Shown: one piece after another, positions 6,546 through 14,839 of the stretch | Position numbering within the stretch: the stretch's first letter is position 1 | Layout: each line of letters opens with the position of its first letter | Position numbers and translations under genes: made by a program | Notes under the pieces: model-generated | Seen by the model: the letters and a program-made list of their open reading frames with translations, nothing else | Database searches by the model: none | Told to the model about the DNA's origin: nothing | NCBI GenBank assembly: GCA_964407695.1 | Contig: CAYOWQ010000005.1 | Location: 124,001 to 188,000 of the forward strand | From: CAYOWQ01 sp964407695 | GTDB lineage: Bacteria; Planctomycetota; Phycisphaerae; Phycisphaerales; SM1A02 | DNA length: 64,000 nt | Direction: 5' to 3'

Positions 6546-9353
6546 ATGACCGCACGTCTGTCGCAAGGATCCCCAAGCAATGCCGGGGCGATGCCTCGCC
6601 GACCCGAAGTGCGCAACGGTTCGAAACTTCTGAGCGTTTCTCCTTCCGTCGCCCAACACGGCGATGAACCTCCCATGGCTGACAACGTCTTTCTCGCTCC
6701 ACGTATCGTCGATCAAGCCGCCTTTGAGGACTTTGCAGGAAGCCTTCGCGGATTGATCGAGCAGGCGAATACTTGCAATCAACAACTGTCGGAGCTGGTC
6801 AAGCAGGTCCGCGAGCACGAAGCCAAGACCAACGCCGGCGCAGCACAACTGCATGAGGGACTCCGCCTGGGAGCCCGTATGCTCAAGGCGTTTCAGACGC
6901 AAATCGAGCAGGCCGAGCGATCCACGCAGGCGCTCAATCATTCTGAGCACATTGTGGCTCAGCGTGCGGAAGTGCTCGAGACCGTGGTGGCCGGCGCCAT
7001 CAAGCGAGCCGAACTTGCCTCGGACGAGGTCGTCGATGCCCGGCTTGCTCAGCTTGACCAGGCCATCGAATCCCGGCGAGAAAAGATCGGCGAATTCGAC
7101 GTTGTCGTTGACAACGCCGTCACGCGCCTCACCACGCGCATTGACGAGATCGTTGCACGGGCGCTCGCCGAGGTTGAGACCGCCGCCCAGGAGCAGCGTT
7201 CATCCATCAGCGCCATCGATCGCGCCCTCACCGACGCATCCAGCCGAGCCAAGACCGTCTGCTCCACCATGGATCAGACCCATCGCGATCTGCAGGAGAG
7301 ATTGGCCAAGGTCGACGCCGCGGTGCGCGACGTCGAGACCGTGGCGGCCGGCTCCGCGCAGGCCATCGAACGATGTGAGGCGGCAAGGCAGAGCCTTCAC
7401 GCCCAAACACAGAATGCCGAAGCGCAACTGGATCGCATCGGACGTGCATCCGAGGAGGCCATTGCAACGCAGGCCGCAGCGCTCAGAGTGGCTGCTCAGG
7501 CCCAGATTCAGGAGATTCGCAGCGCTGCAGCCGACACGTTAAGTCGTTGCGAAGGGGCTGAGGCGACCGTGAATGGCGCCGTCGAGGCTGCCGAATCCCG
7601 AGTCGCGGGGATCCTGCTCGATGCCGACGCGGCCCTTGAACGCCATACCAAGTCTCTGGCGGATGCCGCGGCGGATTCCGTGCGGGTCATGGCGGCGGCA
7701 CGTGAGGAACACGACGTCGTTCATCGTCAACTCGTCCAGGCCCTTGCCAACAGCGCTGGTGCCCATCGTGAATCGATTCATGCCAATGGTGCCGAGATCC
7801 TCAAGAGGCTGGAGGGGGTGCGAGGAGAGGTCGCCGCGCAGTTGCAGATCACCGAGGAGCGGCTGGCCGCGAAGAGTCACGAGGTGGCGGAAGCCGCCAC
7901 GGTCCTCACGCGTTCGCTCCAGACGGAGGCCGCAATGCATAAGGATGCATTGCGCTTGTCGATTGAGGAATCCGAGCTCCGGTCCCGAACGGTGCGCGCC
8001 GAACTGGAATCGGCGATCGAGCACGGAAAACAGGATTCGCTCCGACAGGCCGAGGCCGTCAAGGCATCAATCGCCGCCTCCATCCAGGCGGCCAATGAGC
8101 GAGTTGCTGCTGCGAAGCGGGAGACTGACGAGGTCGTTGCGGGCATCTCGCGGTCGATGCAGGCGGAGTCCGCCAGGCATCAGGCTGCGTGGCGCGCCGC
8201 AATTGATGACAGCGACGCCCGTTCGAAGACGGTCATTGCAGGACTGCAAACGGCGATCGAACAGAGAAAACAGGACTCGATCCGTCAGATCGACGCGTTC
8301 AATTCGTCCATCGCCACCTCCATCCTTGCCGCTGAAGAGCGGATTGGGTCATTCCTCAGCGATGTCGAGCAGAAGGCCGACGCCGTCTCGAGGCGTGCAG
8401 CCGATGAAGCGGAGCAGCAGCGCCTCTCGCTTCAGGCCGTCTCGGACGAGGGAATCAAGAGTTGTGAAGCCCTGGCAGCCGCCACGCGAGCCACGCTTAG
8501 TGGCACCCAGGCTCGAATCACCGAACTCGTCTCCAACGCCGAGGCAACCCAGGAGCGCATCCTCAGGGAGATCGAACGCGCTGCCGCCGAGCAACAGGCC
8601 CGAATCGCCGGAGCTGCAAACGACGTGCTCGAGCGGTGCGACGCAATGAATGCAACGACCAATGGCGCCATCACGACCGTTGAGGCCCGTGTCGCCGACC
8701 TGCTTTCCGGAGCCGAGGCGGTCCAGGCACGGCTTGCTCGCGGGCTCGAGGACGCGGCGGTACGCCAGCGGGAGCAGATCGCTTCGGCCGCGGGCAAGGC
8801 GCTGGAGCGATGCGAGGCGGCCCGCGAGACGCTCACCCGATCGATCGCCAGCAGTGAAACCCGGGTCGGTGAGATCGCCCAGCGAGCCGACGCCGCCCAT
8901 CGCCAGCTCCTCGCGCGGATGGACGAGGCTGCGGCCAGACAGCGGGAAATTGAATCACGCATGGATTCGATCACGAGACTCGCGAGCCGGGCCGAAGCCG
9001 CCGCCGCAACCTGTAACCGAATGGACGACCTGGTTCGTCGCCTCGAACCTTGGAGGGGTCTCCTCCTCGATTCGAGAATGGACGACCTGCCAGCGCCGAT
9101 CTCGCGACTTATCACCGACCTGCGCGAAGGCCTCGCGGCAGACATGTCGTCCCTGGCCGGAGCTCTTCGCGGCATCGCTCATCGGGCCGATTCGCTCTTT
9201 GCTGCCGGCGTCCCTTCGGACAGCGGCAATGTCTCGCCGTCGACCGGCCGTGTCGGCGACGTTTTCCTCGTGGAAGACAAGCCCGCCCATCCAGTGATTG
9301 TCACGCGGGTCGAACAGCCGGAACCGGGTGTCTGGATCGGTCGGGCCGGGTGA
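6546..9353 (+). CDS. very long coiled-coil protein of unknown function
   Basis: 935 residues from ATG 6546, chosen because GGAGA lies 6 bases upstream; MADNVF at 6675 is an alternative. Apart from about 45 N-terminal and 60 C-terminal residues, the protein is an almost unbroken Ala/Glu/Arg/Gln-rich heptad pattern with no Pro breaks, so it should form a long rod. No helix, ATPase motif or signal peptide is visible. Residues about 452-531 and 532-611 are a tandem duplication (80-residue offset). The composition suggests a cytoskeletal or chromosome-organising rod, but this is inference. Similar long coiled coils are common in planctomycetes. Confidence 0.82.
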   Translation: MTARLSQGSPSNAGAMPRRPEVRNGSKLLSVSPSVAQHGDEPPMADNVFLAPRIVDQAAFEDFAGSLRGLIEQANTCNQQLSELVKQVREHEAKTNAGAAQLHEGLRLGARMLKAFQTQIEQAERSTQALNHSEHIVAQRAEVLETVVAGAIKRAELASDEVVDARLAQLDQAIESRREKIGEFDVVVDNAVTRLTTRIDEIVARALAEVETAAQEQRSSISAIDRALTDASSRAKTVCSTMDQTHRDLQERLAKVDAAVRDVETVAAGSAQAIERCEAARQSLHAQTQNAEAQLDRIGRASEEAIATQAAALRVAAQAQIQEIRSAAADTLSRCEGAEATVNGAVEAAESRVAGILLDADAALERHTKSLADAAADSVRVMAAAREEHDVVHRQLVQALANSAGAHRESIHANGAEILKRLEGVRGEVAAQLQITEERLAAKSHEVAEAATVLTRSLQTEAAMHKDALRLSIEESELRSRTVRAELESAIEHGKQDSLRQAEAVKASIAASIQAANERVAAAKRETDEVVAGISRSMQAESARHQAAWRAAIDDSDARSKTVIAGLQTAIEQRKQDSIRQIDAFNSSIATSILAAEERIGSFLSDVEQKADAVSRRAADEAEQQRLSLQAVSDEGIKSCEALAAATRATLSGTQARITELVSNAEATQERILREIERAAAEQQARIAGAANDVLERCDAMNATTNGAITTVEARVADLLSGAEAVQARLARGLEDAAVRQREQIASAAGKALERCEAARETLTRSIASSETRVGEIAQRADAAHRQLLARMDEAAARQREIESRMDSITRLASRAEAAAATCNRMDDLVRRLEPWRGLLLDSRMDDLPAPISRLITDLREGLAADMSSLAGALRGIAHRADSLFAAGVPSDSGNVSPSTGRVGDVFLVEDKPAHPVIVTRVEQPEPGVWIGRAG
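7899..8378 (+). repeat. 240-bp tandem duplication inside the coiled-coil gene
   Basis: The segment starting near 7899 recurs 240 bp later. For example, TRSLQTEAA at 7908 lines up with SRSMQAESA at 8148, and the stretches AIEHGKQDS and AIEQRKQDS line up with the same offset. The copies have diverged, so the duplication is old; boundaries are approximate. Confidence 0.6.
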
Positions 9354-9366
9354 GATCCAACGGTGG

Positions 9367-10533
9367 TCAACGATTGTCGTCCGCTGCAGCGAGCCGACTG
9401 GATTCGTGCTTGAGCCACGCTCGTTCGACCGATTCGACATCGCCAAAAGTCATGTGGAACAATTCAAGATGTCGTTCGGGCGTCGGTCGCCCGGAGGGCT
9501 CCTGCAGATAGGCACGAAACAGCTTCACCATCTGTTCCTTTCGATAACGCATCGCCCAGGTCATGAACGCATATGACTGGTCGTAGAAGCGCTTCGGCCC
9601 GCACTCGTCAACGGCCGCCAGACTCGTGAGCGAAATGAACGTGTGAAGCGGCATCACGACGCCATCGCGAAGGGTTTGCTCAAACCCTTCCCGACGTACC
9701 CCAAACTCAACCTGTGGGCCAAAGGCCGCGTTGTCTCGATCCGTTTCAAAGGACGTCGCCAGCCCTTCGCATATCCACAGTGGATACTCGACCTTCGGAG
9801 TCTGCAGTTCAGTGTGAAATGCAAGCTGATGAACGGCCTCGTGGATGGTTGTGGCGGTGGCGACGCCTTGACGAAACGATACGAGTCGCTCCTTGGCCTC
9901 ATTCACATTCTTCTGTGCTGTCTGAATCTGGCGATCAAGGAATGCCGCCTCATCGCGACGATCATCTCGAAGCGCCTCACGCTGCCGCTCCTTCGCATCC
10001 CTGATCTCCGTCTCCGCCTCTGCAATATGTTCGTCCGCCGCGGCCGCGGCTTCGCCATCGTCTGCCCGGTAGAAGGCGATCCAGTCGTGCCGGGGTGAAT
10101 AGTGTCCGCTGATCCACGGATCAGTCACACCGTCTTCCCGAGCGGCGAAATCGCGATAGTCCGACTTCTTATCGAAGAGCACGCAGACCAATTTGCAACG
10201 TTGCGGCTGGACCGTGATGCCCATGCGCCGAACGAACGCATGGAATTGATGATGAGTGCGCTCCAGGCGCTCCGCCTGGGCGCGGGTCCAGGATGGATCA
10301 GTGTTGGAGAGCACGATGTATCGCTTGGATTGAAACTCCCTGAATTCGGGCCCAAGCACCGCCTTCGCCGTCGCCAAGGCAGCGTCTGTTTCACCGATTC
10401 CTTGATCGAGGGTGTTGAAGTTGACCTTCGGATCGTCCGATATCCATCCTTGGACAGGTGGCACCAGACCCAGGACCAGGAATCCGAGAATCGGCAGGCG
10501 ATGAATCCACGAATTCCATGCAGCGCAGCGCAT
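9367..10533 (-). CDS. secreted DUF1570 family metallopeptidase-like protein
   Basis: 388 residues from ATG 10533, where a clear signal peptide begins (basic start, LPILGFLVLGLVPPVQG). Residues 231-235 read HEAVH, followed by WICEGLA at 253-259 with Glu 256, the arrangement of a gluzincin zinc site (HExxH plus downstream Glu). This matches DUF1570, a planctomycete-rich family presumed to be peptidases. A charged helical insert rich in Glu/Lys/Arg (165-220) interrupts the domain and could be coiled coil. Peptidase activity is inferred from the motif only. The 5' end overlaps by 33 bp with the divergent kelch-type gene. Confidence 0.8.
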   Translation of the reverse strand: MRCAAWNSWIHRLPILGFLVLGLVPPVQGWISDDPKVNFNTLDQGIGETDAALATAKAVLGPEFREFQSKRYIVLSNTDPSWTRAQAERLERTHHQFHAFVRRMGITVQPQRCKLVCVLFDKKSDYRDFAAREDGVTDPWISGHYSPRHDWIAFYRADDGEAAAAADEHIAEAETEIRDAKERQREALRDDRRDEAAFLDRQIQTAQKNVNEAKERLVSFRQGVATATTIHEAVHQLAFHTELQTPKVEYPLWICEGLATSFETDRDNAAFGPQVEFGVRREGFEQTLRDGVVMPLHTFISLTSLAAVDECGPKRFYDQSYAFMTWAMRYRKEQMVKLFRAYLQEPSGRPTPERHLELFHMTFGDVESVERAWLKHESSRLAAADDNR

Positions 10534-11769
10534 CTGTTGGCCATCGTCACCACGGTGGCCATGATTGAGTGTGGAGACGCCGGGAATCTCCAGCCCCTTC
10601 CGATCGATCCGGCTGTAGAGGATTCTCTGCCCGGGCGCGGCGATGTGCTTCAATCCAAGCTTTCACCTCCGCCCGACCGAGAACTTCCCTCGGGCTGGCG
10701 CAGATGGCTCGAACCGCTTCCCGAGCCGGTCTTCGAGGCGGCCCTTGCCGTAGACGATGGCTGGGTCGCCGTGGTTGGCGGATTCGACACCTCCATGCAC
10801 TCGGTGCCCTATGTCCAGGTTCACCACCCTCAGGATGGCTGGCTGCCCATCGCAGCCCAAATGAAGGAGCCGCGAGCCCAGCACGCCATGATTCAACTTT
10901 CCAGCGGCGAGTGGTTCATCTGCGGTGGTGTGAGCGGCACTGCGAACCGCGACCCTGTGGCCTTGGCCACGTGCGAGATCATCCGGCTCAACATCGCCGG
11001 GAGTCAGGTCGCGGACTCACTCGACGAACCGATCGCTCGGCCCACCATCCACCGGCTCTCCCGTGGAAGAATCGCGGTGGTCGGTGGTCACCATGTCCAT
11101 GTCTTTGACGAGACCGTTCGAAGGTGGATCAGGCCGATCGGGCTTCAGGACCAGCGTGAAGCTCACGCGTCGGTCGCCCTGGATGACCATCGGTTGCTCG
11201 TCGTGGGCGGCGATGCGCATGGACTGATCGAGGAGGTCAACCTCGACGACCCCGCCTCCATCTCGCGAGCGTGGCCGGCCACACTGGATATCCACATCGA
11301 GCGACCCGCCGCCGCCCTCTTGGCCGACGGTCGGGTGTTGCTCGTCGGTGGATACTCGCCTGTCTACCGCGAAACACTCTACGACACATGGATTCTCGAT
11401 CCCCGCAGACAATCGATCTGCCGTGGCCCCGTCCTTCCCGATCGTCGCGGGGCATGCGCCGTCATGATTCGTGCCAGCGAGTGCCAGGCGTACATCATGG
11501 GAGGGGAGTGGCGAGCCGGGGACAGACGAGGCGAAGCGAATCTCAATCTCGTCATCCGGCCCGAAGATCGGTTTCCCATCTGGCGCGTGAGGCCGCTTCC
11601 GGCCCCCAACTACGCCTCCGCTTGGGTCGATCTGAACGGCCTCCTGGGAGTCATCGGAGGCTACCGATTCGTGCCGCCGGATTCCGTGGCCGCCGACCAA
11701 CCCGCCGGGCCCCTGGTCGAGGCCCGTTCCTGGCTCGGCTGGGTCGGACTGGAGACCGGCGGCGACTAA
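10501..11769 (+). CDS. exported kelch-type beta-propeller protein
   Basis: 422 residues from ATG 10501. A weakly hydrophobic start (AAHLLAIVTTVAMIECGDAG) may be a signal peptide. From about residue 80 on, repeats of about 45-50 residues each hold a VVGG or LVGG strand with a following Tyr or His and Trp, as in kelch or galactose-oxidase-type propellers (VAVVGGFD, FICGGVSG, VVGGHHVH, VVGGDAHG, LVGGYSPV, IMGGEWRA, VIGGYRF), about seven blades. No enzyme residues are recognised; such propellers bind glycans or proteins. The open frame extends upstream to 10102, but that stretch is the antisense of the DUF1570 gene. ATG 10561 is an alternative start that would remove the overlap. Confidence 0.75.
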   Translation: MNPRIPCSAAHLLAIVTTVAMIECGDAGNLQPLPIDPAVEDSLPGRGDVLQSKLSPPPDRELPSGWRRWLEPLPEPVFEAALAVDDGWVAVVGGFDTSMHSVPYVQVHHPQDGWLPIAAQMKEPRAQHAMIQLSSGEWFICGGVSGTANRDPVALATCEIIRLNIAGSQVADSLDEPIARPTIHRLSRGRIAVVGGHHVHVFDETVRRWIRPIGLQDQREAHASVALDDHRLLVVGGDAHGLIEEVNLDDPASISRAWPATLDIHIERPAAALLADGRVLLVGGYSPVYRETLYDTWILDPRRQSICRGPVLPDRRGACAVMIRASECQAYIMGGEWRAGDRRGEANLNLVIRPEDRFPIWRVRPLPAPNYASAWVDLNGLLGVIGGYRFVPPDSVAADQPAGPLVEARSWLGWVGLETGGD

Positions 11770-11804
11770 GACCGCCAAACACCCTTCCAATCAGACAGTC
11801 CGCC

Positions 11805-11810
11805 TAGCAT
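11805..11810 (+). promoter_or_regulatory. TAGCAT -10 element, leaderless rluB
   Basis: TAGCAT lies 7 bases before ATG 11818 and no ribosome site fits in that gap, so transcription would begin at or next to the start codon. Confidence 0.45.
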
Positions 11811-11817
11811 CCATGTC

Positions 11818-12687
11818 ATGCCCCGCCGCGGTCCTCGCCATCCTTTCACCGACGCATCCCACGGACGACGTATTCAGAAGGTGCTTGCCGAGGCCGGTAT
11901 TGCCTCGCGCCGGGCATGTGAGGAATTGATCGAGTCAGGAGAGGTGGAGGTCAATGGGATCCTCATCGACAGCCTCCCGGCGTGGGTCGATCCATCCAAG
12001 GATCGCATTGTCGTCAAGGGCAGGGCCCTGGCCGCGGCTGAGCGCCATGTTTACATCCTGCTGAACAAACCTCGCGGCGTTGTTTCCACGAACTCCGATC
12101 CCGAAGGCCGGGTCCGGGCGATCGATCTTGTGAAGCACCCCGCCGATCCACGCCTCTATCCCGTGGGCCGGCTCGATATCGACAGTGCCGGCCTGCTTCT
12201 TCTGACCAACGATGGCGAGCTTGCCAACCGCCTCACCCACCCTCGCTACGAAATGCACAAGGGGTATGAGGTTCTGGTCGGGGGACTCCTGGACGACGAC
12301 GCGATCCGGCGGCTCGAAACCGGTCTGTTTCTCTACAACAAATCAACCGAGGCCGGATCGCGCACCGCACAATCCACGCTCGAACTGATCAAACGAGATC
12401 GAGACCGGACACTTCTTTATATGGAGCTGAAGGAAGGACGAAATCGCCAGGTACGCCGCATGATGCTCAAGGTCGGGCATCCGGTGAAACGCCTGAAACG
12501 GGTCAAGATGGGTCCGTTGCAATTGAAGGGCGTGGCAATCGGCCAATGGCGAGAGTTGACCTCGATCGAACTTGCCCAACTGCGGAAGGCCGCATCTCTG
12601 ACCGGTCGATCGAAGCCCTCCGCACCGACGAAGAAGATTGCACGAACCACGAAGTCCTCGGATCGTTCTCATGCAAGGAACCGTTGA
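11818..12687 (+). CDS. rluB: 23S rRNA pseudouridine synthase, RluB/RsuA family
   Basis: 289 residues. An S4 RNA-binding domain (about 17-65, RRIQKVLAEAGIASRRACEEL) precedes the synthase domain with the catalytic aspartate in VGRLDIDSAGLLLLTNDG (Asp 120) and the family ending EGRNRQVRRMM. Proteins of this layout isomerise a uridine in helix 89 of 23S rRNA (RluB, U2605 in E. coli) or 16S U516 (RsuA); length and the RxIDL region favour RluB, but the exact target is inferred. A basic tail of about 35 residues (KPSAPTKKIARTTKSS) is extra. No Shine-Dalgarno site; a TAGCAT lies 7 bases before the ATG. The stop codon overlaps the next start (TGATG). Confidence 0.9.
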   Translation: MPRRGPRHPFTDASHGRRIQKVLAEAGIASRRACEELIESGEVEVNGILIDSLPAWVDPSKDRIVVKGRALAAAERHVYILLNKPRGVVSTNSDPEGRVRAIDLVKHPADPRLYPVGRLDIDSAGLLLLTNDGELANRLTHPRYEMHKGYEVLVGGLLDDDAIRRLETGLFLYNKSTEAGSRTAQSTLELIKRDRDRTLLYMELKEGRNRQVRRMMLKVGHPVKRLKRVKMGPLQLKGVAIGQWRELTSIELAQLRKAASLTGRSKPSAPTKKIARTTKSSDRSHARNR

Positions 12688-12911
12688 TGCCACTCTATGA
12701 ATACCTGTGTGAAGCCGATGGCGAGCGGATCACTCTCCTTCGGCCCATGCGCGAGGCGGATCTCCCCGTCGACGACCCTTCAGGGGCCGGCCGCACCTTC
12801 ACCCGCGTCCTGAGCACCTTCGGAGTCGGCGGTTCGGACCCCGCCAACAGCACAAGTCTGCCGATGGCCCGGTGCGGGTGCGGCAAGGTCGGCGGCTGCG
12901 GCGGCCATTGA
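12687..12911 (+). CDS. FmdB-like small protein with altered zinc ribbon
   Basis: 74 residues; ATG 12687 shares one base with the rluB stop, implying translational coupling. It opens MPLYEYLCEADG, matching the FmdB-type MPxYEYxCxxCG start, but the second cysteine of the first knuckle is Asp and the second CxxC pair is absent. Instead the C-terminus is Cys/Gly-rich (CGCGKVGGCGGH), giving cysteines and a histidine that could still bind metal. FmdB proteins are small, of unclear function, often called regulators. Here the metal site seems rearranged; the role is unknown. Confidence 0.75.
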   Translation: MPLYEYLCEADGERITLLRPMREADLPVDDPSGAGRTFTRVLSTFGVGGSDPANSTSLPMARCGCGKVGGCGGH

Positions 12912-12951
12912 CGCCGTTCATACCGGGGACCGATCCTTCACCACATCCCGC

Positions 12952-12957
12952 TATACT
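12952..12957 (+). promoter_or_regulatory. TATACT -10 element, leaderless argS
   Basis: TATACT (5 of 6 match to TATAAT) ends 9 bases before ATG 12967, leaving no room for a ribosome site. Confidence 0.5.
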
Positions 12958-12966
12958 CGCGCCTCC

Positions 12967-14832
12967 ATGCCCCAGGCCGAACATGTGCTTCCAGCCGATG
13001 GTGATGTCGCCGCAGCCATCGACCACGCCGTTCGCGAAGCCATCGTGCGCGTGCTCGGCGAGGAGTTTTCTCGTGCTGATGGTGCAGTAAGACCCAGCCA
13101 GAATCCGCAATTCGGGGATTTCCAATCCAATGCCGCCCTTGCCCTGGCCAAGGCTGCGGGCCGCAACCCGCGCCAACTCGGCCAGGCCATCGCCGAATCG
13201 ATGGAAGTTTCCTCCATCGCGGAAACACCAACCGTTGAAGGTCCCGGATTCATCAACTTCCGCCTGAAGTCGTCGACTCTCGCCAACCTGCTTGAGGCCA
13301 TGGACGATGCAGCGCTCGGCATCCGCCCGCAACCGGGAACGCACAGCATCGTTATCGACCTTTGCGGCGTGAATGTCGCCAAGCAGATGCACGTCGGGCA
13401 CCTTCGCGCCACCATCATCGGCGATGCGCTCGCCCGCGTCTATGAACGATTGGGCAGAAAGGTTCACCGCGAGAATCACCTCGGAGATTGGGGATTGCCC
13501 ATCGCCATGGTGCTCCATCGCCTGCGCGCTGATCAGGTCGACCTCGATGCAATCGACCTCGACGATCTCAATCGCGCCTACCGAGATGCCCAGCTCTCGT
13601 CGGTCGCGGATCCGAAGGGCCTTGCCGCGGCCATCCAAACCGGTGTTGGGTCCCACAGGCGTATCGAACTTGAGGAACAGAATCTCTCCGCCGCCGCAGA
13701 AGACGAGGCCGCCAAGAACACCTTAGTGAGGCTTCAACAGGGTGATCCCGAACTTCGTCGCGACTGGCAGCGCATTATCGATGTCACCATGCGCGAGGTC
13801 TATCTCGTCGCCGAAATCCTCAACGTCAATATCGGCCCCGAGAACAATCGCGGCGAGAGTTTCTATCGCGATCGGCTTGGCGGAATCGTCGATGCATTCG
13901 TCAAGGCGGGCCTTGGTGTAGAAGACGAGGGCGCGATTGTGGTTCGGTTCCCGGACCGCGATCGTCCGCTGCTGATCCGCAAATCTGACGGCGGCTTCCT
14001 CTATGCCACCACCGATCTCGCCGCCATTCGATATCGGGTCCAGAACCTCGACGGCGAGCGAGTGGTCTATGTCGTCGATGCCCGACAGCGCGATCATTTC
14101 CGCGATGTCTTTGAAGCGGCGTCGATGATCGGATGGGATCGAAACCTGAATGGCGACCGCGCGGAACTCATTCATGTCGGCTTTGGCGCTGTGCTGGGGA
14201 AAGATAAGCGCCCGCTCAAGACGCGCTCGGGCGACAATTTCACCCTCAAGGCGCTGCTCGACGAAGCCGTTGAGCGCGGGGCCCATGAGGTCATTCGTCG
14301 GGCCGCAGACCCCGCCAGCCCCACGCACGGCTCGCCCGAATCCGAACTTCGCCGCATCGGTCAGGCGGTCGGTATCGCGGCCGTCAAATATGCCGATCTG
14401 GGGTCGGATGTCGTCCGGGACTATGTCTTCGATCTCGACCGCATGATCGCCTTTGAAGGCGACACCGGGCCGTATATCCAATACGCCCACGCCCGCATCT
14501 GCTCGATTTTTGCCAAGGCGGATGAGAACCCGTCGACAATTCGTGCCGCGTCGCTGGTCATCAGCGACAACACCGAGAAGCAACTCGCCCTGATGCTGCT
14601 TCGCTACCCCTCCATCATCACGGATGTGGCGCGAACTCTCGAACCCCATCGCCTCTGCGCTTATCTCTACGGCTTGGCCAATACGTATAGCGCCTTCTAC
14701 CAGGCCTGCCCGGTGCTGAAGGTCGAAGACATCGCGGTCCGTCGGTCACGTCTGCGCCTCTGCGACCTGACCCGCCGAGTCCTTGCCGACGGCCTCTCGC
14801 TCCTCGGAATCGAAGCGCCGATTCGAATGTGA
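12967..14832 (+). CDS. argS: arginyl-tRNA synthetase
   Basis: 621 residues, in the usual length range for ArgRS. The N-terminal Add-1 domain (NPQFGDFQSNAAL at 46-58) recognises the tRNA D-loop. The class I signature HVGH is at 142-145 (GVNVAKQMHVGHLRAT). The KMSKS loop is replaced by the ArgRS-typical form near KTRSGDNFTLKALLDEA. The C-terminal DALR anticodon-binding domain spans about 500-621. It charges tRNA-Arg with arginine in the cytoplasm. No ribosome site, but TATACT lies 9 bases upstream. It ends 7 bp from the convergent DUF4340 gene, with no hairpin between. Confidence 0.96.
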   Translation: MPQAEHVLPADGDVAAAIDHAVREAIVRVLGEEFSRADGAVRPSQNPQFGDFQSNAALALAKAAGRNPRQLGQAIAESMEVSSIAETPTVEGPGFINFRLKSSTLANLLEAMDDAALGIRPQPGTHSIVIDLCGVNVAKQMHVGHLRATIIGDALARVYERLGRKVHRENHLGDWGLPIAMVLHRLRADQVDLDAIDLDDLNRAYRDAQLSSVADPKGLAAAIQTGVGSHRRIELEEQNLSAAAEDEAAKNTLVRLQQGDPELRRDWQRIIDVTMREVYLVAEILNVNIGPENNRGESFYRDRLGGIVDAFVKAGLGVEDEGAIVVRFPDRDRPLLIRKSDGGFLYATTDLAAIRYRVQNLDGERVVYVVDARQRDHFRDVFEAASMIGWDRNLNGDRAELIHVGFGAVLGKDKRPLKTRSGDNFTLKALLDEAVERGAHEVIRRAADPASPTHGSPESELRRIGQAVGIAAVKYADLGSDVVRDYVFDLDRMIAFEGDTGPYIQYAHARICSIFAKADENPSTIRAASLVISDNTEKQLALMLLRYPSIITDVARTLEPHRLCAYLYGLANTYSAFYQACPVLKVEDIAVRRSRLRLCDLTRRVLADGLSLLGIEAPIRM

Positions 14833-14839
14833 CAGCCGA

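Noticed and set aside
7573..8649. 358-residue plus-strand frame inside the coiled-coil gene
   Set aside because: Arg/Pro/Ser-rich composition typical of a shifted frame; the coiled-coil frame covers the same bases with clear heptads.
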